DNA from: Flammeovirgaceae bacterium UBA976
Lineage (GTDB): Bacteria > Bacteroidota > Bacteroidia > Cytophagales > Cyclobacteriaceae
Length of the DNA stretch: 64,000 nt
Reading direction: 5' to 3'
Assembly (NCBI GenBank): GCA_002292365.1
Contig: DBBU01000052.1
Location: 26,900-90,899, forward strand
In this document: in pieces, positions 36,294-45,381 of the stretch
How positions within the stretch are numbered: the first letter of the stretch is position 1
How the letters are laid out: each line of letters begins with the position of its first letter
The notes under the pieces: model-generated
Databases searched by the model: none
What the model was told of the DNA's origin: nothing
Seen by the model: only the letters and a program-made list of their open reading frames with translations
Translations under genes and position numbers: made by a program

Positions 36294-38387
36294 TTAGCTG
36301 ATCTTACTCCAATTCACGGTACTTTTATTAAACGAGGCAATATGATTTTTGAGTATCTGATTTTCTGGAGTACGTAGCAAGGGATCCATTTTGAGTAGAT
36401 CTGTGGCGGCATTTCTGGCCAAGTTTAAGATGTCCCCATCGGTAGCTAGGTCGGAAATAATTAAATCTAAGGCCCCACTTTGTTGGGTGCCCATTAGGTC
36501 TCCAGATCCTCGAAGTTTTAAGTCAGTTTCAGCAATTCTGAAACCATCATTACTTTCTACAAGGGTTTGCATTCTTGTTTTGGCCTCTGAGGTCAACTTC
36601 ATTCCTGTTACCAGGAGGCAATAAGATTGTTCACCGCCGCGGCCTACCCGCCCTCTGAGTTGATGTAATTGAGAGAGGCCAAATCGCTCGGCACTTTCAA
36701 TGACCATCACGCTTGCATTGGGTACGTTTACACCGACCTCGATGACCGTTGTAGCAATCATGATATGGGTTTCTCCCCTTGTAAATCGTTTCATTTCATA
36801 ATCCTTATCTGCAGATTTCATTTTTCCATGACAGATAGATAAATATAATTGAGGAAATCGGCGAGCGATGCTTTCGTAGCCATCCATGAGGTCTTTATAA
36901 TCCATGGTGGCGGATTCTTCAATAAGGGGATATACAATATATACCTGGCGGCCTTTTTCAATTTCTTTTTCAATCAAACTGAAAAGTTGAATGCGTTGGG
37001 CATCTCTCATGTGCCTTGTGATAATAGGTTTTCGGCCTGCGGGTAATTGGTCTATGGTGGAGATTTCCAAATCCCCATAGAGTGTCATAGCCAAGGTTCT
37101 TGGAATGGGTGTAGCGGTCATGACTAAAATATGTGGGTAATAAGTTTTATTTTTATTCCAAAGTTTGGCTCTTTGAGCTACTCCAAAGCGATGTTGCTCA
37201 TCGATGACCGCCAAACCCAATTTTTTAAATTTGACTTTGTCTTCTATCAGGGCATGGGTCCCGATGAGTATTTTTAATTCACCAGAATCTAACCCCTCTT
37301 GAATAGATATCCGTTCAACTTTTTTGCTTGAGCCCGTGAGACACGCCATTTTAATTCCTAAAGGTTCCGCAAATTCTTTAAGCCCATGATAATGCTGTTC
37401 TGCTAAAATTTCCGTGGGAGCCATAAATGCACATTGCGTATCATTACCCACAGCAATGAGCATACACATGAATGCCACAATGGTTTTTCCACTTCCCACA
37501 TCTCCTTGCACCAATCGATTCATTTGATGACCAGATCGAAAATCAGCATAGATTTCTTTGATCACTTTTTTTTGAGCAGTGGTTAGACTAAAAGGAAGGT
37601 GGGTATGATAAAAATTATTAAGAAGTTCGCTATTTTTAAAAGTGATTCCTTTAAACTTATCTATGCGGGCCAGTTTGAGAGTGATGAGGCGCAATTGAAT
37701 AAAAAAAAGCTCTTCAAATTTTAATCGATATTGTGCTTTTTTAAGAGCAATTTGATCTTTTGGGAAATGAATATGAATGAGCGAAAACTTTTTATCAATT
37801 AAAGAAAACTGCTCCCTAATAGCTGGGGGCAGTTTATCTTGAATGTGAGGAATTGCCTCTGCTAACAGCAATTTGATTATTTTGCTGAGGGCTTTAGAAT
37901 CTAAAAACCTCCTTTTGAGTTTCTCAGAAGTGTGATAGACCGGATGAAGGAATTGCTTATTGGGTGTGGTATTTCCTGAGGGTTCTATTTCTGGATGAGA
38001 GAGGCTGAAGCGTTGACCATATCGGATCGGCTTGCCATAAACAATGTAGATCAGCTCGGGTTTAATTTTTTGTTTGATCCATTTGATCCCTTGAAACCAA
38101 ACAAGATCTATTTCTCCGGTTTCATCTTGAAACTTTCCTATCAATCTTTGTTTACGTCCGACGCCGATCGTTTCAAAACGGACTACTTTTCCTATTATTT
38201 GTGCACTGCCCAATCCATCAGTTAATGAAGAAATTTTGTGGCATGTGGTACGATCTTCATAGCGAAAAGGAAAATGTTGTAGCAAGTCTCCATAATTGAA
38301 GTAGCCCAATTCTTTATTAATTAAAGCAGCTTTTTCAGGACCGATGCCCTTTAAAAATTCTATTGATTTATGAAAAAAACCAGCCAT
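36294..38387 (-). CDS. recG: ATP-dependent DNA helicase RecG
   Basis: RecG remodels stalled forks and Holliday junctions. The 697-residue protein has an N-terminal wedge/OB region, Walker A GDVGSGKT (295-302), motif II DEQH (in AVIDEQHRFG), and the helicase C motifs including GRVGRGGEQSYCLL. The C-terminal TRG region is present. The gene lies apart on the minus strand, about 44 bases from gldD. Confidence 0.95.
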   Translation of the reverse strand: MAGFFHKSIEFLKGIGPEKAALINKELGYFNYGDLLQHFPFRYEDRTTCHKISSLTDGLGSAQIIGKVVRFETIGVGRKQRLIGKFQDETGEIDLVWFQGIKWIKQKIKPELIYIVYGKPIRYGQRFSLSHPEIEPSGNTTPNKQFLHPVYHTSEKLKRRFLDSKALSKIIKLLLAEAIPHIQDKLPPAIREQFSLIDKKFSLIHIHFPKDQIALKKAQYRLKFEELFFIQLRLITLKLARIDKFKGITFKNSELLNNFYHTHLPFSLTTAQKKVIKEIYADFRSGHQMNRLVQGDVGSGKTIVAFMCMLIAVGNDTQCAFMAPTEILAEQHYHGLKEFAEPLGIKMACLTGSSKKVERISIQEGLDSGELKILIGTHALIEDKVKFKKLGLAVIDEQHRFGVAQRAKLWNKNKTYYPHILVMTATPIPRTLAMTLYGDLEISTIDQLPAGRKPIITRHMRDAQRIQLFSLIEKEIEKGRQVYIVYPLIEESATMDYKDLMDGYESIARRFPQLYLSICHGKMKSADKDYEMKRFTRGETHIMIATTVIEVGVNVPNASVMVIESAERFGLSQLHQLRGRVGRGGEQSYCLLVTGMKLTSEAKTRMQTLVESNDGFRIAETDLKLRGSGDLMGTQQSGALDLIISDLATDGDILNLARNAATDLLKMDPLLRTPENQILKNHIASFNKSTVNWSKIS

Positions 38388-38431
38388 CTAAATAATTAAA
38401 AAGATAGGGATAATTTCAAAATGTGTAATGA

Positions 38432-39001
38432 TCATTCATTCCATTCTAAGGTATTCAGTAAATGTACCAAATCAGATTTAATAAACGCTATGGAAGGAGC
38501 CAAGGAATCATTTTTTGTACTCATATTGAAGTACAAAGCACCCCGTAAAAAATGGGTAACGCTGTCGGTTATAAGAAATTGAAAAGGACTGGGGACTTCT
38601 CCACTTAATTCACTCACAGAGGCAACATTTCCATTTTTAAGGAAAAGGATTTTTTCATCAATCGCGGTTGCTTTTACTTGATGCTTACTCGTAAGCCTAA
38701 AACTATCGTTTAAATAGTCTTGAACCGAGGAATCACTATTTATAGTTTTATAGGTGAGTTGGACATTGGCATCAAAATAGGGATAATAAATATGGATCCA
38801 GTTGGGCTCTGCGATCCAACTGGTATCTTTCAAGATTTTGGCATGCGTGGAGTGTTCAAAGGTGTAAGGGCGTATGCCCCCGAGGGGCGTATAGGAAACT
38901 GAAGGCAAAATAATACGATTATATCCTTTCGGTTTAGGGAGATAATGGGTTTCACAAGACCAAAAAAGAAAAAAAAGGATCAACGATGAGTAGTTTTTCA
39001 T
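38432..39001 (-). CDS. gldD: Gliding motility lipoprotein GldD
   Basis: GldD is a lipoprotein needed for gliding and for the type IX secretion system in Flavobacterium. The 189-residue protein has a lipoprotein signal (FWSC, Cys16) and the family pattern PKGYNRIILP, then FEHSTHAKI and YFDANVQLTYK. It overlaps gldE by 4 bases (stop of gldE, start of gldD), the usual gldE-gldD order in the phylum. The molecular role is unknown, but motility and secretion are inferred from the family. Confidence 0.9.
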   Translation of the reverse strand: MKNYSSLILFFLFWSCETHYLPKPKGYNRIILPSVSYTPLGGIRPYTFEHSTHAKILKDTSWIAEPNWIHIYYPYFDANVQLTYKTINSDSSVQDYLNDSFRLTSKHQVKATAIDEKILFLKNGNVASVSELSGEVPSPFQFLITDSVTHFLRGALYFNMSTKNDSLAPSIAFIKSDLVHLLNTLEWNE

Positions 39002-40311
39002 AATTTTCTAAACACGCGAACTCTTTTAATGCGTTTTTGATCGACAGACTCTATTGAAAATAAAAACTTGCCTACTTCAATTTTCTCATTCGAACGAGGG
39101 AGATTCTTGTTTATTTCTAACAGTAAACCTCCCAAGCTTTCACTTTCACCTTTAATTTCATCAAAGACGTCGGCCTCTTCTGACATAATTTTACAAAAAT
39201 CATTGAGCGAAGTTTTACCTTCAAATATGGCAGTATTGTCATCTATTTTTTTATAATCTGCGTCTAGAGCTTCATCAAATTCGTCATTGATTTCCCCTAC
39301 GATTTCTTCAATGATATCTTCCATAGTAATTAAGCCTTCGGTACCCCCATATTCGTCAATAACAATGGACATATGAACCTGCTTTTCTTGAAAATCTTTA
39401 AAGAGTGCGTCAATTTTCTTACTTTCAGGGATGAAATATACGGGTCGTAGGAACTGTTGCCAATGGAAATCTTCTTCTTCATGAAGAAAGGGCAGCATGT
39501 CCTTGATGTACAATAAGCCTTCTATTTTATCAATGTTTTCGACATAAACGGGGATTCTTGAAAATCCTGTTTTATTGATTTGATCCATTAACTCATGGAA
39601 ATCACTAGACCGGTCAATTGCTGAAATATCAACTCTAGAACGCATGATTTGTTTTACTGAAAGGGTTCCAAAATTAACAATCCCCTTAAGGATTCCTTTC
39701 TCTTCTTTACTGACATTTTGCTCTGAAGTGATGTCTAAAGCTTGATTGAGCTCTTCAACGGAGAGATTATAACCTTTCTTTTTGATTCGTTTTTCAATAA
39801 AACTACTCAGACCAATGAGGAGCCGTGAAAGTGGTTTTAATAGACGATTAAAAAACCAGATATAAGGGAGGCAGAAACGCGCAAACTTTTGTGGTTGATG
39901 TGTGGCAGAAATTTTAGGAACAATTTCCCCGAAAAAAATAATCAATATAGAAATGACGGCAGTAAGCGCGATCAACAAGACGCCTTCAGCTTCTTTTTTA
40001 CCGACCATCTGCCAGGAGGCATAAGTCGAAAGGGTTACAATGAATACATTAAACAGGTTATTGAGGATCAAGATGGTGGCCAACAATTGATGTGGGGATT
40101 TTAATAGCATTTCTATTTTATGGTTTAAGGGCTCCTCTTCGTCTAAGGCCGTCTTATCAAGCGAAAAAAAAGCAACCTCAGCTCCTGAAATCAGGCCTGA
40201 CAATGCCAATAAAATTAAAATCAGGAGACCAAAGCCCCAATAAAAGGAACTTGAAAGAGTTACAAATTCCATCAAGATTATCGACGGAGGTTCATCTATT
40301 GAGGATACCAA
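38998..40311 (-). CDS. gldE: Gliding motility-associated CNNM/CorC protein GldE
   Basis: This 437-residue protein has a DUF21/CNNM membrane domain (about 15-190), a CBS pair (about 210-340; YGGTEGLITMEDIIEEIVGEI) and a CorC_HlyC end. Position directly before gldD is diagnostic for GldE, linked to gliding in Bacteroidota. It is a paralog of the protein at 27456. Whether it moves ions is not known. The start at 40311 precedes the ssb gene by 22 bases. Confidence 0.9.
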   Translation of the reverse strand: MVSSIDEPPSIILMEFVTLSSSFYWGFGLLILILLALSGLISGAEVAFFSLDKTALDEEEPLNHKIEMLLKSPHQLLATILILNNLFNVFIVTLSTYASWQMVGKKEAEGVLLIALTAVISILIIFFGEIVPKISATHQPQKFARFCLPYIWFFNRLLKPLSRLLIGLSSFIEKRIKKKGYNLSVEELNQALDITSEQNVSKEEKGILKGIVNFGTLSVKQIMRSRVDISAIDRSSDFHELMDQINKTGFSRIPVYVENIDKIEGLLYIKDMLPFLHEEEDFHWQQFLRPVYFIPESKKIDALFKDFQEKQVHMSIVIDEYGGTEGLITMEDIIEEIVGEINDEFDEALDADYKKIDDNTAIFEGKTSLNDFCKIMSEEADVFDEIKGESESLGGLLLEINKNLPRSNEKIEVGKFLFSIESVDQKRIKRVRVFRKL

Positions 40312-40332
40312 GTAGTGCTTGTTTCGTGAAAA

Positions 40333-40782
40333 TTAAAAGGGAAGATCATCCGACGCTGTTTCTGCAGTTGGACTAGCAGGAGGGGATGCTGGGGGGTTAT
40401 TATCAACAGAAATACGTTGTTCTGAAGCTACTCCACTGGTTCCGGGAGTACCGCCACCACCCAACATGGTCATGTTTTGTACCCTTATTCGGGTCCTATA
40501 TTTGTTGTTCCCTTGATCATCTTGCCAACTGTCTGTTTTAATTTTACCCTCTACGTAAATGCTTTTTCCTTTAGTTAAGTATTGCTCAGCAATTTTTGCC
40601 AAACCATCCCAAAGTTCCAAATCATGCCACTCAGTATTTTCAACTTTATTGCCATTGCGATCTTTGTAATTTTCGGTAGTGGCGAGGGTCAAATTGGCTA
40701 CCACTTTGTTGTTATCTAGATACCTCACTTCAGGATCTTTTCCTAAATTTCCAACGAGAATTACTTTATTTACTCCAGCCAT
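40333..40782 (-). CDS. ssb: Single-stranded DNA-binding protein
   Basis: SSB coats single-stranded DNA and recruits repair enzymes. The 149-residue protein has the OB fold (NKVILVGNLGKDPEVRYL) and the acidic C-terminal tip DDLPF that docks partners. It sits between gldE and mutY on the same strand, 14 bases after mutY. Confidence 0.95.
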   Translation of the reverse strand: MAGVNKVILVGNLGKDPEVRYLDNNKVVANLTLATTENYKDRNGNKVENTEWHDLELWDGLAKIAEQYLTKGKSIYVEGKIKTDSWQDDQGNNKYRTRIRVQNMTMLGGGGTPGTSGVASEQRISVDNNPPASPPASPTAETASDDLPF

Positions 40783-40795
40783 GATATAAAAATAA

Positions 40796-41800
40796 TTAAA
40801 ATTTTACTTGAGCCAAATAATTGACAATGAGTTTTGGTTTTGGTAAAGTTACCAATTCGTCAAGATTGAAAACAGTTAAATTTAATTTTTTCGCAATTTC
40901 GGTTAATTCTAACGCACTTGAAACCTCAATTTGTGTGAACCACGCCTTGATATTTTGATGGGTTAACTTATAGCTGATAGGGCCATAGGAGACTTTTTCA
41001 TTGTGATCTCGGTCAATTGAGGCGACGCTGAAATGATCCGGAGGGGTTGAATAAAAGTCCCAAAGCCCTTCCCAGATATCTCCTTTTATTCTTTTATTTA
41101 AGCAGATTTTATGCTCAAAGGTAAAAATCCAGTAATGTAATGTGCGTGCTTGAATTTTAATTTTCCTTGCTTTTACGGGTAAAAGATGTTGTGTTTTTTC
41201 TCGGAAGGATTGGCAATAAAATTGTAAATTACAATTCTCGCATTGGGGACGAGGGGTGCAAACTAGGGCACCAAACTCCATCATCGCTTGATTAAAATCC
41301 CCGGGGCTTGACGAAGGCATGATGTGGGCGATGGTTTGCTCAAAAATTTTACGACTGCTTCCCTTGCCGATGTCTTCCTGAATGCCAAAAAGGCGCGAGA
41401 TCAATCTAAAAACGTTACCGTCTACCACGGGTACCTTTTCATGGAAGCAAATGGAAGCGATGGCCGCGGCCGTGTAAGGCCCAATACCTTTTAATTTGAG
41501 CAGTTCGCCATATGAATCAGGAAAAATACCTCCATATTCCTGGGTGACCTGTCGTGCTGCTTTATGTAAATTTCTGGCACGACTGTAATAACCAAGCCCC
41601 TCCCATAATTTTAATATTTCTTGTTCAGAGGCGGCGGCGAGCTCATGCACGGTAGGATAAGCGTTGATAAATTTTTCGTAATAAGGTGTGCCTTGCGCTA
41701 CGCGGGTTTGTTGTAGGATAATTTCAGATAGCCAAACCATATAAGGGTTGCGCGTGGCCCGCCAAGGTAAATCTCTCTTTTCCCTTGAATACCAATTCAT
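40796..41800 (-). CDS. mutY: A/G-specific adenine glycosylase MutY
   Basis: MutY removes adenine paired with 8-oxoguanine. The protein has the helix-hairpin-helix LKGIGPYTAAAIAS, the catalytic VVDGNVFR and SEIILQQTRV blocks, a C-terminal NUDIX-like region and an iron-sulfur site. The cluster cysteines are spaced C-x5-C-x2-C-x5-C (CTPRPQCENCNLQFYC), one residue short of the usual C-x6. I used the ATG at 41798-41800; the open frame extends to a TTG at 41923, but a -7 box at 41882-41889 argues for a shorter form. The family usually has about 8 more residues before NWY, so the true start may be a non-ATG codon. Confidence 0.88.
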   Translation of the reverse strand: MNWYSREKRDLPWRATRNPYMVWLSEIILQQTRVAQGTPYYEKFINAYPTVHELAAASEQEILKLWEGLGYYSRARNLHKAARQVTQEYGGIFPDSYGELLKLKGIGPYTAAAIASICFHEKVPVVDGNVFRLISRLFGIQEDIGKGSSRKIFEQTIAHIMPSSSPGDFNQAMMEFGALVCTPRPQCENCNLQFYCQSFREKTQHLLPVKARKIKIQARTLHYWIFTFEHKICLNKRIKGDIWEGLWDFYSTPPDHFSVASIDRDHNEKVSYGPISYKLTHQNIKAWFTQIEVSSALELTEIAKKLNLTVFNLDELVTLPKPKLIVNYLAQVKF

Positions 41801-41860
41801 TAATGAAGAAGTTATTTGAATTTTGATGATATTATTTGGGGTTTTTGATTTTCTAGAGAA

Positions 41861-41889
41861 TACATTTGTATCCCAGACTTGCAAATGTA
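41861..41889. promoter_or_regulatory. Inverted repeat of -7 boxes (TACATTTG, 13-base spacer)
   Basis: TACATTTG (41861-41868) and its exact reverse complement CAAATGTA (41882-41889) face each other across 13 bases. Each half matches TAnnTTTG, one per strand, so they could be facing promoters for the HU gene (plus) and mutY (minus). They could equally be the half-sites of a dimeric regulator. Confidence 0.5.
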
Positions 41890-41939
41890 AATTTGAAGTT
41901 CTTAATAAAACGATGGTTGACAATTAAAATGACTTTATT

Positions 41940-42230
41940 GTGACGAAATCAGATGTAATAAACGAAATAAGTGAAAAGACAGGGATCGATAAATTAGATG
42001 TTCAGGCATCGGTAGAGGCCTTCTTTTCTGTAGTGAAAACTTCGATGGCCGACGGGAAAAACATATATGTGAGGGGGTTTGGTAGTTTTGTGAACAAAAA
42101 ACGCGCAAAAAAAATTGCCAGAAACATATCTAAAAATACGGCAATTGTCATTGAGGAGCATTATGTCCCGAGCTTTAAGCCATCTAAAATTTTCATTGAC
42201 AAGATCAAGAAGAGCGTAACGTCTGCGTAA
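41940..42230 (+). CDS. HU/IHF-family DNA-binding protein
   Basis: This 96-residue protein is an HU-type histone-like protein that bends DNA. It shows the fold's NVRGFGSFxNKKRxKKxxRN pattern (about 42-62 as VRGFGSFVNKKRAKKIARN), and the start SDVINEISEKTGIDK fits. The start is a GTG at 41940. It follows a four-codon mini-frame (ATG ACT TTA TTG TGA) that ends over it. The region upstream holds the -7 inverted repeat. Confidence 0.9.
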   Translation: MTKSDVINEISEKTGIDKLDVQASVEAFFSVVKTSMADGKNIYVRGFGSFVNKKRAKKIARNISKNTAIVIEEHYVPSFKPSKIFIDKIKKSVTSA

Positions 42231-42248
42231 AAGGAAAGCTGATAGCGG

Positions 42249-43025
42249 ATGAATAAGTATCTTATTTCACTAACAATTGCCGGGATAGCAGCTGTCTTTT
42301 TACTCTATCAACTCCCGCGCACAGCAGTGAAAAATGAGAATGAGAGCAGTGTAGAATCACATTCTTTTAATATGTCCAATGAAGACGCTGCTGCAATTAC
42401 TTCACTGAAGAGCTCTACAAAAGGGGAAATATCGGAAAATTACATTAACTTCGCAGACTCTTTAGCAAGATACTATTTAAAGTATGGGTTTTTGGATAGT
42501 GTCAAAAATGTTACTTTGAATTTCTTGCAGAGAGACAGTTCTTTGGAAACGCAGAAAAAAGCGGCAGAATTATTATATGCTTCATACGAGCGTGCCTCTA
42601 ACATGAAAGAAGCGACCGTTTATGCCCTAGAGGCACGAAAAGTTTTGACTTTGATCACTCAAAAGGAGGTAGATAATTTATCCGCCAAGACAAAGTTAGC
42701 CATGACCCTAGTGACAACAGAAAACCCTATGTCAGGGATTATGATGTTGAGAGAAGTGATAGAAAAAGACCCAGAGAACAGAGAAGCCCTTTTAAGTTTA
42801 GGCCTTTTGTCCATTCAATCAGGGCAATATGATCGAGGCATTGAAAGGTTTGAAAAGTTGATTGCGTTAAAAGAAGATGATTATGAGGCCATGTTATATA
42901 TGGGCGTTTGTTTTTCAGAGATTAATAAGCCTGAGGAATCATCAGAACTATTTACAAGAATTGTAGCTGCAGAAGATGCTGATCCAGCGTTAAAGTCTGC
43001 AGCAGCAGAATATTTAGAAAATTAA
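42249..43025 (+). CDS. Membrane-anchored TPR protein
   Basis: This 258-residue protein has an N-terminal hydrophobic segment (about 4-22) and TPR-type helices in the rest (EDPENREALLSLGLLSIQSGQYDRGIERFEKLI in the middle). It lies between the HU gene and a small ribosome-type protein gene, before rng. In Bacteroidota this TPR gene is often near rng. Its role is unknown; a link to RNA or translation is only from position. Confidence 0.7.
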   Translation: MNKYLISLTIAGIAAVFLLYQLPRTAVKNENESSVESHSFNMSNEDAAAITSLKSSTKGEISENYINFADSLARYYLKYGFLDSVKNVTLNFLQRDSSLETQKKAAELLYASYERASNMKEATVYALEARKVLTLITQKEVDNLSAKTKLAMTLVTTENPMSGIMMLREVIEKDPENREALLSLGLLSIQSGQYDRGIERFEKLIALKEDDYEAMLYMGVCFSEINKPEESSELFTRIVAAEDADPALKSAAAEYLEN

Positions 43026-43046
43026 TAACACTTAAATTAAAAGAAT

Positions 43047-43136
43047 ATGCCTTGTGGTAAAAAAAGGAAAAGACATAAAATCTCTACACACAAGAGAAAG
43101 AAAAGGTTAAGAAAGAATAGACATAAAAAGAAGTAG
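43047..43136 (+). CDS. Very small basic protein, AURKAIP1/COX24-type
   Basis: This 29-residue protein (MPCGKKRKRHKISTHKRKKR at its start) is nearly all Lys, Arg and His. It matches the AURKAIP1/COX24 C-terminal motif found in short bacterial proteins and in mitochondrial ribosome proteins, and is thought to be ribosome-associated in Bacteroidota. It was easy to miss for its size. It lies 21 bases after the TPR gene and 19 bases before rng, so it is probably in one operon with both. Ribosome binding is inferred. Confidence 0.8.
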   Translation: MPCGKKRKRHKISTHKRKKRLRKNRHKKK

Positions 43137-43155
43137 ACATTTAATCTGAAAAATT

Positions 43156-44706
43156 GTGAGCAATGAATTAGTAATAAATTCAACTCAAAACGGATGTCGA
43201 ATAGCTCTTTTAAATGATAGAAGATTGATTGAATTCCACCAAGAAGACGGCGGTAATCAATTCAATGTTGGAGATATTTACTTAGGTACTGTACGAAAAG
43301 TTGTTCAAGGTCTCAATGCAGGTTTCATTGATATCGGTTATGAAAAAGACGCCTTTCTACATTATCTCGACTTAGGACCACAAATCCAGTCACTGAATAA
43401 ATTTTCGCAGCTGATTCAAAGTAAAAAAGAGATCAGCACCAAGCTCACTGGATTCAGAAATGAGGCCGATATTGATAAGTTTGGTAAAATAGGACAGGTT
43501 CTAACAAAGAACCAAAAAATCCTTGTTCAGGTTGTAAAAGAACCCATATCAACAAAGGGCCCGAGATTATCGTGCGAGTTGTCAATAGCAGGACGCTATT
43601 TAGTTTTAGTACCATTTTCGAATGCAGTCAATGTATCAAAGAAAATTGGAAATTCGAATGAAAGGAAGCGCTTGGCGCGTCTGATCAGTTCAATCAAGCC
43701 AGAAAATTTTGGAGTGATTATCCGTACCGTAGCTACGGGAAAAGATGTTAAAGAGCTTGATACAGATCTTCAAAACTTAGTGCAAATTTGGCAAAGAGGC
43801 ATTGAAAAGCTCAAGAAGTCTAAATCCAAGGATAAAATCATTGGAGAGGTAAGTCGGACGAATTCTATTGTTAGAGATGTACTTAATGAGACGTTTGATA
43901 GCATTACCATTGATAACAAAGACTTATTTGAAGAGATCAAAAGTTACATCAAGACCATTGCTCCAGATAAAGAGAAGCTGTTACGTCTACATCAATCAAA
44001 AGCAAAAATTTTTGAAATTTTTGGTGTTGAGAAACAGTTAAAAACTTCATTTGGAAAATCTGTCACTGTAGCTGATGGTGGTTATTTAATCATTGAGCAC
44101 ACCGAAGCATTGCATGTTATTGATGTGAACAGCGGTAATAAATCTAACCGCGAGGAAGATCAAGAAACTACTGCGTTGACAGTTAATGTTGAAGCGGCTA
44201 AAGAAATCGCTCGTCAGTTACGATTGCGTGATATGGGTGGAATCATTGTCGTGGATTTTATAGATATGCGCAAGATTGAAAACAAGCGTAAAGTCTATTC
44301 AACAATGATTGAGGCGATGGAAGGGGATCGTTCGAAGCATACCATTTTACCCTTGTCAAAATTTGGTTTATTACAAATTACGCGACAAAGGGTAAGACCA
44401 GAAGTAAATATCATTACCAAAGAACAATGCCCTTCTTGTGCAGGTACAGGGAAGATAACAGCATCCATTTTGATCGCAGATCAAATTGAGGAGACCTTGA
44501 TGTATTTGTTTAAGAAGCAAAACGAGAAAAAGGTGACCTTAGTGGTACACCCCTACTTGAGTGCTTACTTTACCGAAGGGATTATTTCTCGACGGACTAA
44601 ATGGTTTTTAGGATTAATGAAATGGGTCAATGTCATTTCAGATTCGTCTTTGGCACTGAATGAGTATCAATTTCTAAATACCAACGGTGAAGCCATTCAG
44701 ACTTAG
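43156..44706 (+). CDS. rng: Ribonuclease G/E family endonuclease
   Basis: This 516-residue protein is an RNase G-type endonuclease that cuts single-stranded RNA, for example 16S rRNA precursor. It has the S1 domain (about 35-130), the catalytic metal aspartates D323 (VIDVNSG) and D367 (VVDFIDM) and the zinc-link CPSCAGTG. The start is a GTG at 43156; the length fits RNase G rather than the longer RNase E. Its end overlaps the convergent barrel gene by 4 bases. Confidence 0.93.
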   Translation: MSNELVINSTQNGCRIALLNDRRLIEFHQEDGGNQFNVGDIYLGTVRKVVQGLNAGFIDIGYEKDAFLHYLDLGPQIQSLNKFSQLIQSKKEISTKLTGFRNEADIDKFGKIGQVLTKNQKILVQVVKEPISTKGPRLSCELSIAGRYLVLVPFSNAVNVSKKIGNSNERKRLARLISSIKPENFGVIIRTVATGKDVKELDTDLQNLVQIWQRGIEKLKKSKSKDKIIGEVSRTNSIVRDVLNETFDSITIDNKDLFEEIKSYIKTIAPDKEKLLRLHQSKAKIFEIFGVEKQLKTSFGKSVTVADGGYLIIEHTEALHVIDVNSGNKSNREEDQETTALTVNVEAAKEIARQLRLRDMGGIIVVDFIDMRKIENKRKVYSTMIEAMEGDRSKHTILPLSKFGLLQITRQRVRPEVNIITKEQCPSCAGTGKITASILIADQIEETLMYLFKKQNEKKVTLVVHPYLSAYFTEGIISRRTKWFLGLMKWVNVISDSSLALNEYQFLNTNGEAIQT

Positions 44707-45347
44707 AATTTCATACCAATATCAATACTGACGATTTGATTTCTAATAACTAGGGGATATTCGGGATTGGTTTGATTAATAATGTTAATTAAACCTTTTT
44801 GCAGGCTGATACCGGAAAAAAACATAGTATTTATTCCTAATCGATATTCTATCCCTGTGCCTATAATTGCTGCAGTATCGAAAAAGTTAAATTTCGAGAT
44901 GAATTCATAATCTTCGTTCAAGGCTTGTTCGAAAATTTTGAATTCAAGGATTAAGCCAACTTGAAAAAACAAACTAATGTCTGGAGCGATTTCATTGTTA
45001 AATAACTTTAGAGATAAGGGAGCCTGAAGATAATTAAGATCGTAGGACTCAAAAGGATTTGTGGGTGCGATGCCGCCATCTTCTTCTTCTAGATTGATGC
45101 TGACCCTTTTGGGTAGATAAATCAAACCGGAACTAAAAAAGTAGGTGTCGGTAAGCGGATGATCGACAATGAGGCCGATCGACATTCTGGTGGCTGTTTT
45201 CCCTTGGAAAACCTCTAATTGATCTGACTTTAGTGAGGTCTTATGCGATGAAAATAAGGGAGAAAATTTCAACCCGAGCTTGGTTTGCGAAAAGCAGGCT
45301 AGGGCTCCAACCAAAATAAATGATAGGAAAAGAAGTGACTTTCTCAT
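44703..45347 (-). CDS. Outer membrane beta-barrel protein (porin-like, PorT type)
   Basis: This 214-residue protein has a signal peptide (about 1-20, ACFSQ) and an eight-strand-like barrel pattern to the C-terminal Phe. It resembles small outer membrane barrels (PorT/OmpW-like) common in Bacteroidota; PorT is linked to type IX secretion, but that call is not certain. It is convergent with rng and divergent from gldB. Confidence 0.65.
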   Translation of the reverse strand: MRKSLLFLSFILVGALACFSQTKLGLKFSPLFSSHKTSLKSDQLEVFQGKTATRMSIGLIVDHPLTDTYFFSSGLIYLPKRVSINLEEEDGGIAPTNPFESYDLNYLQAPLSLKLFNNEIAPDISLFFQVGLILEFKIFEQALNEDYEFISKFNFFDTAAIIGTGIEYRLGINTMFFSGISLQKGLINIINQTNPEYPLVIRNQIVSIDIGMKF

Positions 45348-45381
45348 CGAAATTATGTTAATTTCTACAAAAATAGTATTT

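Noticed and set aside
38998..40311. GldE called a plain hemolysin or magnesium exporter
   Set aside because: Direct overlap with gldD in the conserved gldE-gldD order makes GldE the better name.
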